A stretch of DNA of 64,000 nt from an uncultured Synechococcus sp. (GTDB taxonomy: Bacteria > Cyanobacteriota > Cyanobacteriia > PCC-6307 > Cyanobiaceae), in the NCBI GenBank assembly GCA_949373155.1, contig CASICK010000009.1:1-64000 (forward strand), given 5' to 3'. Shown here piece after piece: positions 17,743 to 26,589 of this stretch; the first letter of the stretch is position 1, and every line of letters starts with the position of its first letter. The position numbers and the translations under genes are program-made. The notes under the pieces were generated by a model that searched no databases, was not told where the DNA came from, and saw only the letters and a program-made list of their open reading frames with translations.

Positions 17743-18535
17743 CTGCTTTGTGTGTAGATAGAAGGTTGATAATACATCTCTGATGTGGCTTGATCTAAAA
17801 CTATTATTTTTGCAATTTTCAAGGTAAATCCATGCAGTGTTGGTAGGATTTTGATTGTGCTTTAAGAATTTTTATGTTGCGGGATATTCTCTTTGGATCT
17901 TTATCTAAACTCTTTATTGGTTAAATATTGGCAATGCCTTTGCCTGATTCTTCCTACTCATCTTCTGTTTTGATGCCTCTTTGGCATGAGTCTTGATTGA
18001 GTTTATTTTATTTTTTGGTGATTCGGTTTATGTTGATTTTTGAAATTGTCGGTCCTTTGCGCTCATGACTTTTCTCGCTGCATTGATATATGATCACATT
18101 GAAGAGTGGCTCTCAGTAAGTGCCTGGAATACTATCCTGAAGTGCTGCCAAAGAGAGCATCATGTGAGCACTCTTACAGTGCTCACTTTTTTGCTGATGA
18201 TGACCTTTTCGCTGTCTAATACGTTGCTATTTAGCGGGAGTTTGATTGCCTTTAAAGAAAGAAGAACCCCCCTTTTGTAGGGGGCAAGCATTGATCTCCC
18301 CTCTTGATCTAGGAGTTGTGAATTAATGAGTGAAGAGTATTCAGTTGTTGATCAGTTTTTGTCAGTTAATGACTTAGACATTGCGGCCGCTAGAGCAACA
18401 CAGCCTGCGACGATCAGATAGCCCATGAGATTTGTTGAAATGCCTAATCATCATTTGATTTGGAGGTGCCTGCTGACTGTCTCCGATGAGACCGAATCCT
18501 CAATTGATCAGTCTTTGGTTGTCAGTTTCCTTGCT
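17743..18535. other. Large gap holding a probable sRNA and tiny frames
   Basis: No gene over 60 codons is credible in these ~790 nt. A perfect terminator at 18164-18192 implies a short transcript (separate entry). A GC-rich hairpin CCCCC-TTTTGTA-GGGGG lies near 18268-18286; read on the minus strand it is followed by TTCTTCTTTC and could weakly terminate mtnD. A 31-codon frame (ATG 18326, stop at 18421, beginning MSEEYSVVDQFLSVND) has AGGAG 10 nt upstream and may be a real small peptide. Confidence 0.45.
18095..18192 (+). ncRNA. Candidate small RNA with intrinsic terminator
   Basis: GTGAGCACT-CTTAC-AGTGCTCAC followed by six T (18164-18192) is a textbook Rho-independent terminator on the plus strand, with no protein gene upstream for 350 nt. 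A possible -10 (TATGAT, 18089-18094) with a weak -35 (ATGACT) about 18 nt before it would give a transcript of roughly 90 nt. The promoter is inference; the terminator is seen directly. Confidence 0.5.
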
Positions 18536-19114
18536 TCAAGCAAGGCCTGGATAGTGATGAGCGATTGGATCATCGGTGAAGGACGCTACCCATCCTCCTG
18601 AGTTTTTAAAAAAACGAATGACGCAATAGTTTGGGTTGGCGCCCATGTCGAACCAGTGCCGGGTTCCAGCTGGAATGGCGATCCAATCATTGGCTTGGCA
18701 GGCCACTTGCAGCACCTCATCATTGATGTGGAGTGAGAAGAGGCCGCAACCTGCCACGAAAAAGCGCACTTCATCCTCTGCATGTTGATGTTCCTGCAGA
18801 AATGTTTGGCGCAGTGAAGTGTTTGGCTGATCGTCCCCAACGCGCATCACATCCACTGTTTGGTATTTCTCATGCTCTTGGACGGAAGCAATCAGCGAGG
18901 CATAGACCTCCAAAATCTGGTTTTGGCTGGCTCCTTCTTCAATCTCTGGCTTACTTGGCCAGCGCTGAAACTTGATGCCCCGCGTTTTAAGTTCTGCGCT
19001 GATCTTTACAGCGTTTCTGGTGCTGAGGAGTGGCTCCGGCGCTGCAGCAACGGCTGAATCACGGCCTGCCTCAACGCCCGCAACCCGCGTTGCGTAAATC
19101 CTCAGCTCCGTCAT
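18536..19114 (-). CDS. mtnD: Acireductone dioxygenase (methionine salvage)
   Basis: Metal-dependent cupin enzyme that oxidises acireductone to the 2-keto acid precursor of methionine (Fe form) or to off-pathway products (Ni form). From ATG 19114 the protein has 192 residues, near the usual ~180. The ligand set is visible: His109, His111 and Glu115 in EHQHAEDEVRFF, and His153 in GTRHWFD. Two codons upstream another ATG exists. No other salvage gene is adjacent. Divergent from cobI with about 90 nt between starts. Confidence 0.92.
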   Translation of the reverse strand: MTELRIYATRVAGVEAGRDSAVAAAPEPLLSTRNAVKISAELKTRGIKFQRWPSKPEIEEGASQNQILEVYASLIASVQEHEKYQTVDVMRVGDDQPNTSLRQTFLQEHQHAEDEVRFFVAGCGLFSLHINDEVLQVACQANDWIAIPAGTRHWFDMGANPNYCVIRFFKNSGGWVASFTDDPIAHHYPGLA

Positions 19115-19204
19115 CAGCACGGCGTTGTTTGAACCTCACCTCTCTAGCCCTGATGGGTCTCTGCCGCGGCGCTTGCTCCACCTGACGCTGTCATTGTTGA
19201 CCTG

Positions 19205-19966
19205 TTGGTCGTGGATGCTGTGCCTCACGCTCTGCAATTGATTGGAGTGGGCCCTGGCGATCCAGAGCTTCTCACGATTGCCGCTGTTCGCGCGATTGAA
19301 ACTGCTGATGTCGTGGCTTATCCCGTTGCGCGTGCCGATGCCGATGGGATGGCTTGGACCATCGCTTCTCGCTGGACGCGTTCTGATCAGCGGCGACTGC
19401 CTCTGGTTTTTCCAATGGTGGCGGAAGCCGAGCCACGTTTAAAGGCTTGGCGGCATGCCGCCGATTCGCTCGCGTCCGAGTTGCGACGTGGTTTGTTGGT
19501 TGTTTTGCTCTGCGAAGGCGATGTCTCTTTGTTTGCCTCGAGCAGCTATGTACAACTGGCGCTGCGTAAGCAGCATCCTGATCTCAGGATCAAGCTGATT
19601 CCAGGCATTCCGGCGGTTTGTGCTGCAGCTGCTGCTAGCGCAGACATGGCGATTGATTGGCCCCTTGCCTTGCAGCAAGACGGGGTTCTGATTCGACCTT
19701 GCCCAGACCATGAATCAGATCTGGAGGGATTGCTTGAATTAGCTGAATCGAGTTCGATGGTTCTGGCATTGATCAAGCTGGGTCAGCGATGGCCATGGGT
19801 TCGGGCCTGTTTGGAGAGGCGTCAGCTGCTGGAGGGTTCCCTCTTCGCGCAACGGGTGGGTTGGCCTGATCAGGTCTTGGCACGAGCGATCGATATTCCC
19901 GCTGAATCGAAGCCTTATTTTTCATTGCTGCTCATTCGGCAGACTTGGCCTGAGGTATTGCCGTGA
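19205..19966 (+). CDS. cobI: Precorrin-2 C20-methyltransferase
   Basis: SAM-dependent methyltransferase of cobalamin biosynthesis, adding the C20 methyl to precorrin-2 or its cobalt form. The 253-residue protein begins with the tetrapyrrole methylase motif LIGVGPGDPELLT. It continues with a GDVSLFASSSYV block and IPGIPAVCAAAA, typical of CobI/CbiL. It starts at TTG 19205 or at GTG 19211 two codons later; neither has a clear ribosome site. The downstream DUF4079 gene starts inside its stop (GTGA overlap), indicating coupling. Confidence 0.92.
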   Translation: MVVDAVPHALQLIGVGPGDPELLTIAAVRAIETADVVAYPVARADADGMAWTIASRWTRSDQRRLPLVFPMVAEAEPRLKAWRHAADSLASELRRGLLVVLLCEGDVSLFASSSYVQLALRKQHPDLRIKLIPGIPAVCAAAAASADMAIDWPLALQQDGVLIRPCPDHESDLEGLLELAESSSMVLALIKLGQRWPWVRACLERRQLLEGSLFAQRVGWPDQVLARAIDIPAESKPYFSLLLIRQTWPEVLP

Positions 19967-20589
19967 CTGAAAGCGTTTCGTTTCTCACGTCCTTGAATTG
20001 GCTTGGGCTGATTCACCCCGTTTTGATGATTTTGTTTGTCTATCCGGTGGTGGGTGCCACGATTCGGTTAGGGATTTTGGCCCGAGAAAGGCGGCTGGAT
20101 CTCAATCCGATTGCGCCAACGGTGCCTGTGGAACATGCCGATCACGGTCGCTGGGTCACCGGAGGAATGGTGCTGGCGGTGTTGGTGGCGCTGTTTCACA
20201 ACGCACTAGCTGGAGGGATGCAGGGTGATCAGATGTTGGGCTTCTTGCTGGCTGTTGTGGGTGCTGCAGCGGCTTACGTGGCTTTGTTAGGTGCCAAAGG
20301 AGTGATCGCAAAGATGTTGTGGGCAGCAGCCTGTTGGTTCACCCTGATGCTGATTGCCTCTCAGCCTGCGTTGTTCCAGTGGCGCCAGGCTTTCCCAACA
20401 GCGGTTTGGCAGTCGCATCTTTGGGGTGGTTCTGCCCTAATTGCCCTGATGTTGGCTGCAGTGGTGATGCAGAAGCAGATTGCTGGTCGGCTCTGGATGC
20501 GACGGCTGCATGTCTCGATGAATGTTGTTGTTGCTTTGTTGCTTGCGACGCAGGCAATTACGGGGACGCGTGATTTATTGATGCAATGA
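19963..20589 (+). CDS. DUF4079 family membrane protein
   Basis: A 208-residue integral membrane protein with about six hydrophobic segments, matching the cyanobacterial/plant DUF4079 family by pattern (LGLIHPVLMILFVYPVVGAT near the N-terminus, then WQSHLWGGSALIALMLAA). Function not established; the His-containing helices resemble heme-b-type folds, but that is only an impression. GTG start overlapping the cobI stop by 4 nt. Converges with dus, whose stop is about 50 nt away. Confidence 0.78.
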   Translation: MTESVSFLTSLNWLGLIHPVLMILFVYPVVGATIRLGILARERRLDLNPIAPTVPVEHADHGRWVTGGMVLAVLVALFHNALAGGMQGDQMLGFLLAVVGAAAAYVALLGAKGVIAKMLWAAACWFTLMLIASQPALFQWRQAFPTAVWQSHLWGGSALIALMLAAVVMQKQIAGRLWMRRLHVSMNVVVALLLATQAITGTRDLLMQ

Positions 20590-20641
20590 GGCCTGGATTG
20601 TTGGAGGGTGCTGTGATCAGGAGCAGGAGACAACAGCTCAT

Positions 20642-21637
20642 TCAGTGAATTCGCTGTATCTGTTGATCGAGTAAATCAATGGCAGCAGTGGGGGTGGGAG
20701 CGCGCATGAGTTGCTGCCGAAACTGGGATGCGCCGGGGAAGCCAGTGCAAGTCCAGCTCATGTGTTTTCGCGCAATCAGCAGGCCGTGATCTCCGCGTGC
20801 CTCGATCAGCGCCAGGAGTTGTTCTTTGGCGAGGGCTAGGCGTGCACGTGGTGCTGGCGTTGCTGGAATCGGCTGGCCACTTAGAGCGGCATCGATTTGG
20901 CCCACAAGCCAAGGGGCACCCATGCTTCCCCGACCCACCATCACGCCATCGGCGCCGGTGATCTGCAGGCAACGCAGCGCTTCCTCAGGGCTGTTCACAT
21001 CCCCATTGGCGATTACAGGAATGCGCAGGGCTGCTTTAACAGCGGCAATCGCGTTCCAATCCGCAGTGCCGCTGAAGCGTTGCTCTCGTGTGCGGCCGTG
21101 GAGCGTCAGCATTCGCGCTCCTGCCTCCTCCAAGCGTCGGCACCAGTTCACGGCGGCCTCGACCCCCATGGCGTTGGGTTCACTACACCAGCCGAGGCGC
21201 GTTTTCACCGTGACCGGAAGCCCCACTGCGGCCACCACGGTCTCCACAATTTTGCAGGCCAGATCCGGGTCACGAATCAGGCCGCTACCACCACCTTTCC
21301 GGGCGATTTTGCGAACAGGACAACCCATATTGATGTCGATCAGAAAGGCTCCGGCATCGGCGGCACGGCGGGCTGCATCTGCCATCGCGGCGGGATGATG
21401 ATCAAACAGCTGCACCCCGATGGGACCTGTTTCGTCTTGCAGCCCATCCATTTTGAGCCGTCCGTGGCCCAGCTCCAGGCTGGTGGCATTCACCATCTCG
21501 GTGAATAGCAGTGCATCAGGAGCCCAGCGACGCACCAGTTGCCTGAAAATCCGATCGCTGACACCAGCTAGGGGGGATTGCAGTGCTCGGCACCTGAGTT
21601 GTCGCTCTAAAAGTCGACCCTGAATCTTCAGCGGCAT
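20642..21637 (-). CDS. dus: tRNA-dihydrouridine synthase
   Basis: FMN enzyme that reduces uridines to dihydrouridine in tRNA D-loops. The 331-residue protein has the N-terminal LAGVSDRIFRQL, the catalytic-cysteine segment INMGCPVRKIARKGGGSGL, VTVKTRLGW, LTLHGRTREQRFSG, and the FMN phosphate site ADGVMVGRG. Normal length, complete. The specific Dus subtype cannot be fixed by eye. It diverges from the DUF1823 gene. Confidence 0.93.
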   Translation of the reverse strand: MPLKIQGRLLERQLRCRALQSPLAGVSDRIFRQLVRRWAPDALLFTEMVNATSLELGHGRLKMDGLQDETGPIGVQLFDHHPAAMADAARRAADAGAFLIDINMGCPVRKIARKGGGSGLIRDPDLACKIVETVVAAVGLPVTVKTRLGWCSEPNAMGVEAAVNWCRRLEEAGARMLTLHGRTREQRFSGTADWNAIAAVKAALRIPVIANGDVNSPEEALRCLQITGADGVMVGRGSMGAPWLVGQIDAALSGQPIPATPAPRARLALAKEQLLALIEARGDHGLLIARKHMSWTCTGFPGASQFRQQLMRAPTPTAAIDLLDQQIQRIH

Positions 21638-21759
21638 GGCCAGAGGCCGAAGACTGATTCATTCTGCTGGTCGGGCAGTGGGTTTGAGAATTGGTGTGAT
21701 GGTTGGGCTTGTCAAGGCAAGGCGATGGGGCGAAGGATGGAGGCCTCTGGTTTGCTCGC

Positions 21760-22221
21760 ATGCCCCCTATCCCTTGGCCGCTTAGCCGCTTGTTGTTGGA
21801 TCGCATCCTGGAAGACCGAATGAGTGATCGCTTCGTGGCAGAGCGGGTCTGGGAGCGCTTGGGGTACCAGCCGCAAGGGGAAGGCTTGGTCTGGCTTGCT
21901 GGGCTTGAGACGCCCGCTGCGTGGAGAGAGTCATTCCCCCAGGCCCCTGAAGTGATCAGTATTCGCCCAGCTTCCGTGCAACTCACCCGCTCGATTCCGC
22001 GCGAGCACAAACAGTTGTTGAAAGAGCAGTTGAAGTTTGCTGGGTATCGGATCGGGGAGCTTTACCCACGGCGTACGCGTCGCGCTACAGCCGTGAATTG
22101 GCTGCTGGCCTGGCTAGCCGCTCGCGGGCAGTTTCTGGCAGAGGAGGGACCCCTGCCACCACTTCTTGATCCGCCACTCAACCCTGTGAGCGGCCACCCC
22201 GGTGATCTTCCTGTGAGTTGA
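21760..22221 (+). CDS. DUF1823 family protein
   Basis: A 153-residue protein of the cyanobacterial/plastid DUF1823 family, recognised from LDRILEDRMSDRFVAERVWE at the N-terminus, the block SIRPASVQLTRSIPREHKQL, and KFAGYRIGELYPRRTRRATA. The function of the family is unknown. ATG 21760 is chosen because the longer frame starting at TTG 21703 adds residues that are not family-like. Followed by a 430-nt region without a plus-strand gene. Confidence 0.82.
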   Translation: MPPIPWPLSRLLLDRILEDRMSDRFVAERVWERLGYQPQGEGLVWLAGLETPAAWRESFPQAPEVISIRPASVQLTRSIPREHKQLLKEQLKFAGYRIGELYPRRTRRATAVNWLLAWLAARGQFLAEEGPLPPLLDPPLNPVSGHPGDLPVS

Positions 22222-22232
22222 GCAGTAGGCAT

Positions 22233-22258
22233 AAAAAAGGAGGGCGTCTAACCCCTCC
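22233..22258 (-). terminator. Intrinsic terminator, minus strand
   Basis: On the minus strand GGAGGG and its complement form a 6-bp GC stem with an 8-nt loop, followed by TTTTTT (complement of 22233-22238). It cannot serve the plus-strand DUF1823 gene as a T-tail. It therefore implies a minus-strand transcript entering from about 22260-22600, where no convincing protein gene lies. Confidence 0.65.
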
Positions 22259-22460
22259 CGAAAAGGCTCTCCGTTCCACCGAAGTCCCTCTTCACAAACT
22301 GTAATATTTACGAGTCTTCGAGGGAAGGGCGGTTCTCCTCCCTGTTGGTGGGGCAAGCGCACAGCGGTAGGTCTTCTGCTGACATGCGTCAATTCGTCGC
22401 CGTTCATCCAAAAGACAACCCCTCCCGTCCGCCAAGGGGCATCGGCTCTTGATGCTCTCC
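22239..22460 (-). ncRNA. Candidate structured noncoding RNA
   Basis: Between DUF1823 and der the minus strand carries several stems. There is a GCATC/GATGC hairpin (22439-22455) and a CCCCT/AGGGG hairpin just after it. A CCACC/GGTGG closing helix encloses CCCTC/GAGGG, and the intrinsic terminator follows. Minus-strand frames here read straight through the terminator and have no ribosome site. I could not match it to tmRNA, RNase P RNA or SRP RNA; a 6S-type RNA is possible but I cannot show it. Ends are approximate. Confidence 0.42.
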
Positions 22461-22650
22461 GCTGCGATGTCTGGACGGAATGCATCGTTGAAAGGACTGT
22501 TGTTCAGGAGCGTTGAAGCCTTGCTATCAGTCAGTGCTGTCACAGGCCTAGCTGTGTCGCATGAGTTTCACTCGTCCCTTTCTGAGGAATTGCGCATTTC
22601 TGTGAGGGGTCACCTCTGTACTGTCAAGAAAGTTTTTCTGGGCTCCTGTC

Positions 22651-24018
22651 TTGGCGCGTCCGGTCGTCGCAATCATCGGGCGTCCCAACGTCGGCAAGTC
22701 CACCTTGGTGAATCGTCTCTGTCGAAGTCGTGAGGCGATCGTTCACGACCAACCAGGTGTGACGCGAGATCGCACCTATCAAGACGGCTATTGGGGCGAT
22801 CGAGAATTCAAGGTGGTGGACACCGGAGGCTTGGTCTTCGATGACGACAGTGAGTTTCTTCCTGAGATCCGGGAGCAGGCAAGTCTCGCCCTCGCTGAAG
22901 CCAGCGTGGCGTTGGTGATTGTGGATGGCCAGCAGGGACTTACGGCTGCCGATGAATCGATCGCGGAGTGGCTGCGTACGCAGAGCTGCAAGACCTTGCT
23001 GGCGGTGAATAAGTGTGAGTCTCCTGAGCAGGGATTAGGGATGGCCGCGGAGTTTTGGCGGCTCGGTCTTGGCGAACCCCATCCGATTTCGGCGATTCAT
23101 GGTGCTGGCACCGCCGAGCTTCTTGATCAGGTGCTCACCTTTCTTCCGCCTAAGGATGAGGAGAGCGATGAAGAGGAGCCGATTCAGCTCGCGATTATTG
23201 GCCGCCCCAACGTGGGGAAGTCCAGCTTGCTTAATGCCGTCTGTGGTGAGACGCGGGCGATTGTGAGTCCGATTCGTGGCACCACCCGCGACACGATTGA
23301 TACACGCATTCAACGGGAGAATCGTCCCTGGAGATTGATCGACACCGCAGGAATACGCCGGCGTCGCAGTGTGAATTATGGGCCAGAATATTTTGGGATC
23401 AACCGCAGTTTTAAGGCGATCGAACGCAGTGATGTTTGCGTTTTAGTGATTGATGCTCTCGATGGTGTAACCGAGCAGGATCAACGCCTAGCGGGACGGA
23501 TCGAAGAGGACGGTCGCGCTTGCGTAGTGGTGGTGAACAAGTGGGATGCGGTGGAGAAAGACAGCCACACGATGTCGGCGATGGAAAAGGAGCTGCGCGC
23601 CAAGCTCTATTTCCTCGATTGGGCTCCGATGCTTTTTACTTCTGCGCTTACCGGGCAGCGGGTCGACAGCATTTTTGCCTTGGCGTCTCTTGCTGTGGAA
23701 CAGCACCGCCGCCGTGTGAGCACCTCGGTTGTCAACGAAGTGCTCAAGGAAGCCCTTAGCTGGCGAAGCCCCCCCACCACCCGTGGTGGCCGGCAGGGCC
23801 GCTTGTATTACGGCACCCAGGTGGCGAGTCGTCCCCCCAGTTTCACATTGTTCGTGAATGAGCCCAAGCTGTTTGGTGATACTTATCGCCGGTATGTGGA
23901 GCGGCAAATTCGTGAAGGCCTCGGCTTTGACGGCACTCCGGTGAAGCTGTTCTGGCGAGGCAAGCAACAGCGGGATGCGGAAAAGGAGCTGGTCCGCCAG
24001 CAGAACCGCCAAGGTTGA
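22651..24018 (+). CDS. der: Ribosome assembly GTPase Der (EngA)
   Basis: Double-GTPase required for maturation of the 50S ribosomal subunit. The 455-residue protein has two G domains, each with GRPNVGKS (near residues 10 and 181), DTGG/DTAG switch II motifs and NKC/NKWD G4 motifs. A C-terminal KH-like domain follows ([15 protein letters not shown], then [12 protein letters not shown]). It begins with TTG at 22651, as only this places the P-loop correctly. ecfT follows after 6 nt. Confidence 0.97.
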   Translation: MARPVVAIIGRPNVGKSTLVNRLCRSREAIVHDQPGVTRDRTYQDGYWGDREFKVVDTGGLVFDDDSEFLPEIREQASLALAEASVALVIVDGQQGLTAADESIAEWLRTQSCKTLLAVNKCESPEQGLGMAAEFWRLGLGEPHPISAIHGAGTAELLDQVLTFLPPKDEESDEEEPIQLAIIGRPNVGKSSLLNAVCGETRAIVSPIRGTTRDTIDTRIQRENRPWRLIDTAGIRRRRSVNYGPEYFGINRSFKAIERSDVCVLVIDALDGVTEQDQRLAGRIEEDGRACVVVVNKWDAVEKDSHTMSAMEKELRAKLYFLDWAPMLFTSALTGQRVDSIFALASLAVEQHRRRVSTSVVNEVLKEALSWRSPPTTRGGRQGRLYYGTQVASRPPSFTLFVNEPKLFGDTYRRYVERQIREGLGFDGTPVKLFWRGKQQRDAEKELVRQQNRQG

Positions 24019-24024
24019 TTCCCC

Positions 24025-24939
24025 ATGGACTGGTTGCGACAGATTCCGATCGGGCAGTACGTGGATGGCAGCTCTGGTTGGATGCGTTTGATCGATCCTC
24101 GTTTGAAGCTCGGCTGGGTCGTGATGTTTTTGTTGACCCCTGTGCTGGCTGGTCCGTTGTGGCGTCTTGGCCTCGTTCTGGCCTTGATGGTGATCACCGC
24201 CCTGAGTGGCTTGCCGGCCAGATTGTGGTGGCGCTCTCTACTGCTGGTCTTGTGTCTCGGGGTTGGCTTTGGCCTCCTGGCGATGTTTTTGCCAACGGGA
24301 GACCCAGCAGCCACGCAGGCCATTCGGCCTGTGCAGGAGTTGCAGGGTTTGTCCGTGCAGACGCCCAGCTGGGAGTTGTTTCGCCTTGGACCTGTTCAGC
24401 TTGGGCCGCTCAACCTGGGTCCACTCTCGGTGGATCGGAGATCGGCTGAACTCGGTCTCAACAGCGCAACGTTGATTGTCACCGTGGTGCACAGCGTGAA
24501 TCTCATGCTGCTGTCCACACCAAGCGAAGATTTGATGTGGGCCCTGAATTGGTGTTTGTCCCCCCTGACCAAACTTGGTTTGCCAGTGGATCGTCTTTGC
24601 TTTCAGTTGTTGTTGGCGCTCCGTTTTTTGCCCTTAGTGCAAGAGGAATTACAGAATCTGGTGCGCTCAGTGGCGAGTCGAGCGGTCAATCTGCGTCAGC
24701 TGGGCTTCAAGGCTTCCTTCGGATTGCTCCTTTCAGTAGGGGAGCGACTTCTTGCCAATATTTTGTTGCGGGCTGAGCAAGGAGCTGATGCCTTGATTGC
24801 CAGGGGCGGGCGTTGGCTGCCTGCGGACTGCTTTCGCCCTGTTCAGAACACGTCTGCAGTGGCGCGTGGTTTGAACCTGCTGTCATTTGTGGTCCTTCTC
24901 GCGGTAGTGGGATTGCGAGGCAAGTACGGTGCTCTCTAA
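24025..24939 (+). CDS. ECF transporter T component (CbiQ/EcfT family)
   Basis: Integral membrane coupling subunit of an energy-coupling-factor vitamin importer. The 304-residue protein has about six membrane segments, starts IDPRLKLGWVVMF, and carries the diagnostic coupling motif region with Ala-Arg-Gly (LIARGGRW) near residue 264 and VRSVASRAVNLRQLG before it. It follows der by 6 nt. No ATPase or S component is nearby, consistent with a group II shared ECF module, so the substrate cannot be named. Confidence 0.84.
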   Translation: MDWLRQIPIGQYVDGSSGWMRLIDPRLKLGWVVMFLLTPVLAGPLWRLGLVLALMVITALSGLPARLWWRSLLLVLCLGVGFGLLAMFLPTGDPAATQAIRPVQELQGLSVQTPSWELFRLGPVQLGPLNLGPLSVDRRSAELGLNSATLIVTVVHSVNLMLLSTPSEDLMWALNWCLSPLTKLGLPVDRLCFQLLLALRFLPLVQEELQNLVRSVASRAVNLRQLGFKASFGLLLSVGERLLANILLRAEQGADALIARGGRWLPADCFRPVQNTSAVARGLNLLSFVVLLAVVGLRGKYGAL

Positions 24940-24957
24940 ATCTTGATGGACTGAATT

Positions 24958-25224
24958 GTGGGAGCGGAGCGTTATCTCAATCACCCCACCTTTGGAATGC
25001 TTTATCAGGTGTCGACCGCGGGCGAAGGACGGGACCTATACGCCACGCTTTATGCCCAGCGCATGTTTTTCTTGGTGACGCTGCAACCCAGAGGGGCTCA
25101 GTTTGAGGTGATTCCTTATCAGGACGCCCGGCATCATGCAGAGCTTCACTTGGCGCGCTGTCGCCGTGATCGCGCTGACGATTTTGCCGATTGGAAGCAA
25201 CTGTTCGATCAAACCTTCATTTGA
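24958..25224 (+). CDS. pipX: PipX, PII-interacting NtcA co-activator
   Basis: Small Tudor-like-domain protein that binds either PII (GlnB) or the nitrogen regulator NtcA, linking 2-oxoglutarate levels to transcription. The 88-residue product is recognised from YLNHPTFGMLYQV, LYATLYAQRMFFLV and the C-terminal helices ending KQLFDQTF. GTG start at 24958. The pipY start overlaps its stop by one base, the conserved cyanobacterial pipX-pipY arrangement, which strengthens the call. Confidence 0.93.
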   Translation: MGAERYLNHPTFGMLYQVSTAGEGRDLYATLYAQRMFFLVTLQPRGAQFEVIPYQDARHHAELHLARCRRDRADDFADWKQLFDQTFI

Positions 25225-25898
25225 TGGCCTCCAGCAGCCCGGAATCTGAAACGATTCAGTCCCGATGGCAGGCGATTCACACCGAGTGTCCAGACGCTGT
25301 TCATCTGCTGGCTGTCAGCAAAGGCCACCCGGCCATAGCGGTGCGCGAGCTGGCCGCCTTGGGGCAAGTTGATTTTGGTGAAAGCAGGGTGCAGGAAGCA
25401 CTCCCCAAACAACAAGACCTAGACGATCTCAGCGGCTTGCGTTGGCATTTCATTGGACGCCTGCAGGCCAACAAAGTACGGGCTGTCGTGCGGGCCTTTT
25501 CCGTGATTCATTCGATCGACTCTCAGGGACTCGCAGAACGCACGTCAAGGATTGCGGTGGAGGAAAACCAGAATCCGGAGGTGTTTTTTCAGGTCAAGCT
25601 TCGCGATGACCCGGCGAAAGGTGGCTGGGAGCCGGATGCCTTGCGTGAGGTTTGGCCGCAGCTGCAGTCGCTACCAGGCTTGAAGCCCATTGGGCTGATG
25701 ACCATGGCCCCACTTGGCTTAGGGCCTAAAGAGCGTCAAAGTCTCTTCCATGACTGCAGAACCCTCGCGGATGAGCTCTCTTTGCCAGATTGCTCGATGG
25801 GGATGAGCGGAGACTGGAAGCAGGCTGCTGAGGCAGGTGCCACCTGGGTTCGCGTGGGGTCGGGATTGTTTGGACCACGGCCTGAACGCTTGGTTTGA
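25224..25898 (+). CDS. pipY: PLP homeostasis protein PipY (YggS/PLPBP family)
   Basis: Fold-type III pyridoxal-phosphate-binding protein without known enzyme activity, involved in PLP and amino/keto-acid balance. The 224-residue product carries the PLP lysine in LLAVSKGHP, FGESRVQEA, WHFIGRLQANK, and the C-terminal MGMSGDWKQAAEAGATWVRV with the phosphate-binding GSGLFG. ATG 25224 overlaps the pipX stop. sepF and proC follow on the same strand. Confidence 0.93.
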   Translation: MASSSPESETIQSRWQAIHTECPDAVHLLAVSKGHPAIAVRELAALGQVDFGESRVQEALPKQQDLDDLSGLRWHFIGRLQANKVRAVVRAFSVIHSIDSQGLAERTSRIAVEENQNPEVFFQVKLRDDPAKGGWEPDALREVWPQLQSLPGLKPIGLMTMAPLGLGPKERQSLFHDCRTLADELSLPDCSMGMSGDWKQAAEAGATWVRVGSGLFGPRPERLV

Positions 25899-26006
25899 CC
25901 CCCACTTGTCAGGGCAGCCTGTTGTGAAGATGTTCAAATCGCCCAGTCACTCTTGCTCACAACTCTGTAGAGCGCTATTCAGGGTTCAGGTTTGATTTAG
26001 TTTCCG

Positions 26007-26582
26007 GTGTCGCTGATTTCTCGTCTTCGTGCTGTCGTTGCGGGTGATGATTACCTCGATGGTGATTATGACGACCTCGATTACGACACTGGCGAACAGG
26101 ACGATGTCGAAGAAGGTCCTTCTCACTCCATGTCGAGTGCTTTGGCAACTCTTGACTCGAGCAATCCCTTTGGAAGTGAGCATTCTTTCACTGGATCGAA
26201 TGTGATCGGGATGCCTGGTATCAGTACCGGAACAGCGGAGGTTTCTTTGATGGAGCCTCGCAGTTTTGATGAAATGCCTGGTGCGATCCAAGCCTTGCGT
26301 GAGCGAAAAACGGTGATCCTTAATCTCACGATGATGGAGCCAGATCAAGCGCAACGCGCTGTGGACTTCGTGGCAGGCGGAACCTTTGCCATTGATGGAC
26401 ATCAAGAGCGTGTTGGCGAAAGCATTTTTCTGTTCGCGCCTAGCTGCGTCACCGTCACCAACGCTACCCAGGACGAAACCTCCGTTCCGACCCACGTTTC
26501 TAAGGACGTTGAGCAAGCCTCTTCTGAGGCCAGCATCGCTCCGACTCCCGCCTGGAGTGCCACAAGCGCCACTGCGCTTTGA
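26007..26582 (+). CDS. sepF: Cell division protein SepF (Cdv2)
   Basis: FtsZ-binding protein that tethers and aligns Z-rings at the membrane. The 191-residue product has an N-terminal amphipathic segment ([10 protein letters not shown]), an acidic linker ([14 protein letters not shown]), and the SepF core ([20 protein letters not shown], then [14 protein letters not shown] and FLFAPS). A Ser/Thr/Ala-rich tail of about 35 residues follows. GTG start at 26007. It sits between pipY and proC, an order typical of cyanobacteria. Confidence 0.93.
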   Translation: MSLISRLRAVVAGDDYLDGDYDDLDYDTGEQDDVEEGPSHSMSSALATLDSSNPFGSEHSFTGSNVIGMPGISTGTAEVSLMEPRSFDEMPGAIQALRERKTVILNLTMMEPDQAQRAVDFVAGGTFAIDGHQERVGESIFLFAPSCVTVTNATQDETSVPTHVSKDVEQASSEASIAPTPAWSATSATAL

Positions 26583-26589
26583 ACCATCA

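Noticed and set aside
18065..18280. Plus-strand 71-residue frame in the gap before mtnD
   Set aside because: It reads through the perfect terminator at 18164-18192 and shows no conserved pattern.
22114..22485. Minus-strand 123-residue frame before der
   Set aside because: It runs through the intrinsic terminator and the end of DUF1823, has no ribosome site and a composition unlike neighbouring proteins.
22400..22490. Glutamine-riboswitch-like pieces (CGTTCATCC and GGACGGAATGC) upstream of der
   Set aside because: The two pieces are about 70 nt apart, the third conserved element with GAAC pairing is absent, and der has no link to glutamine.
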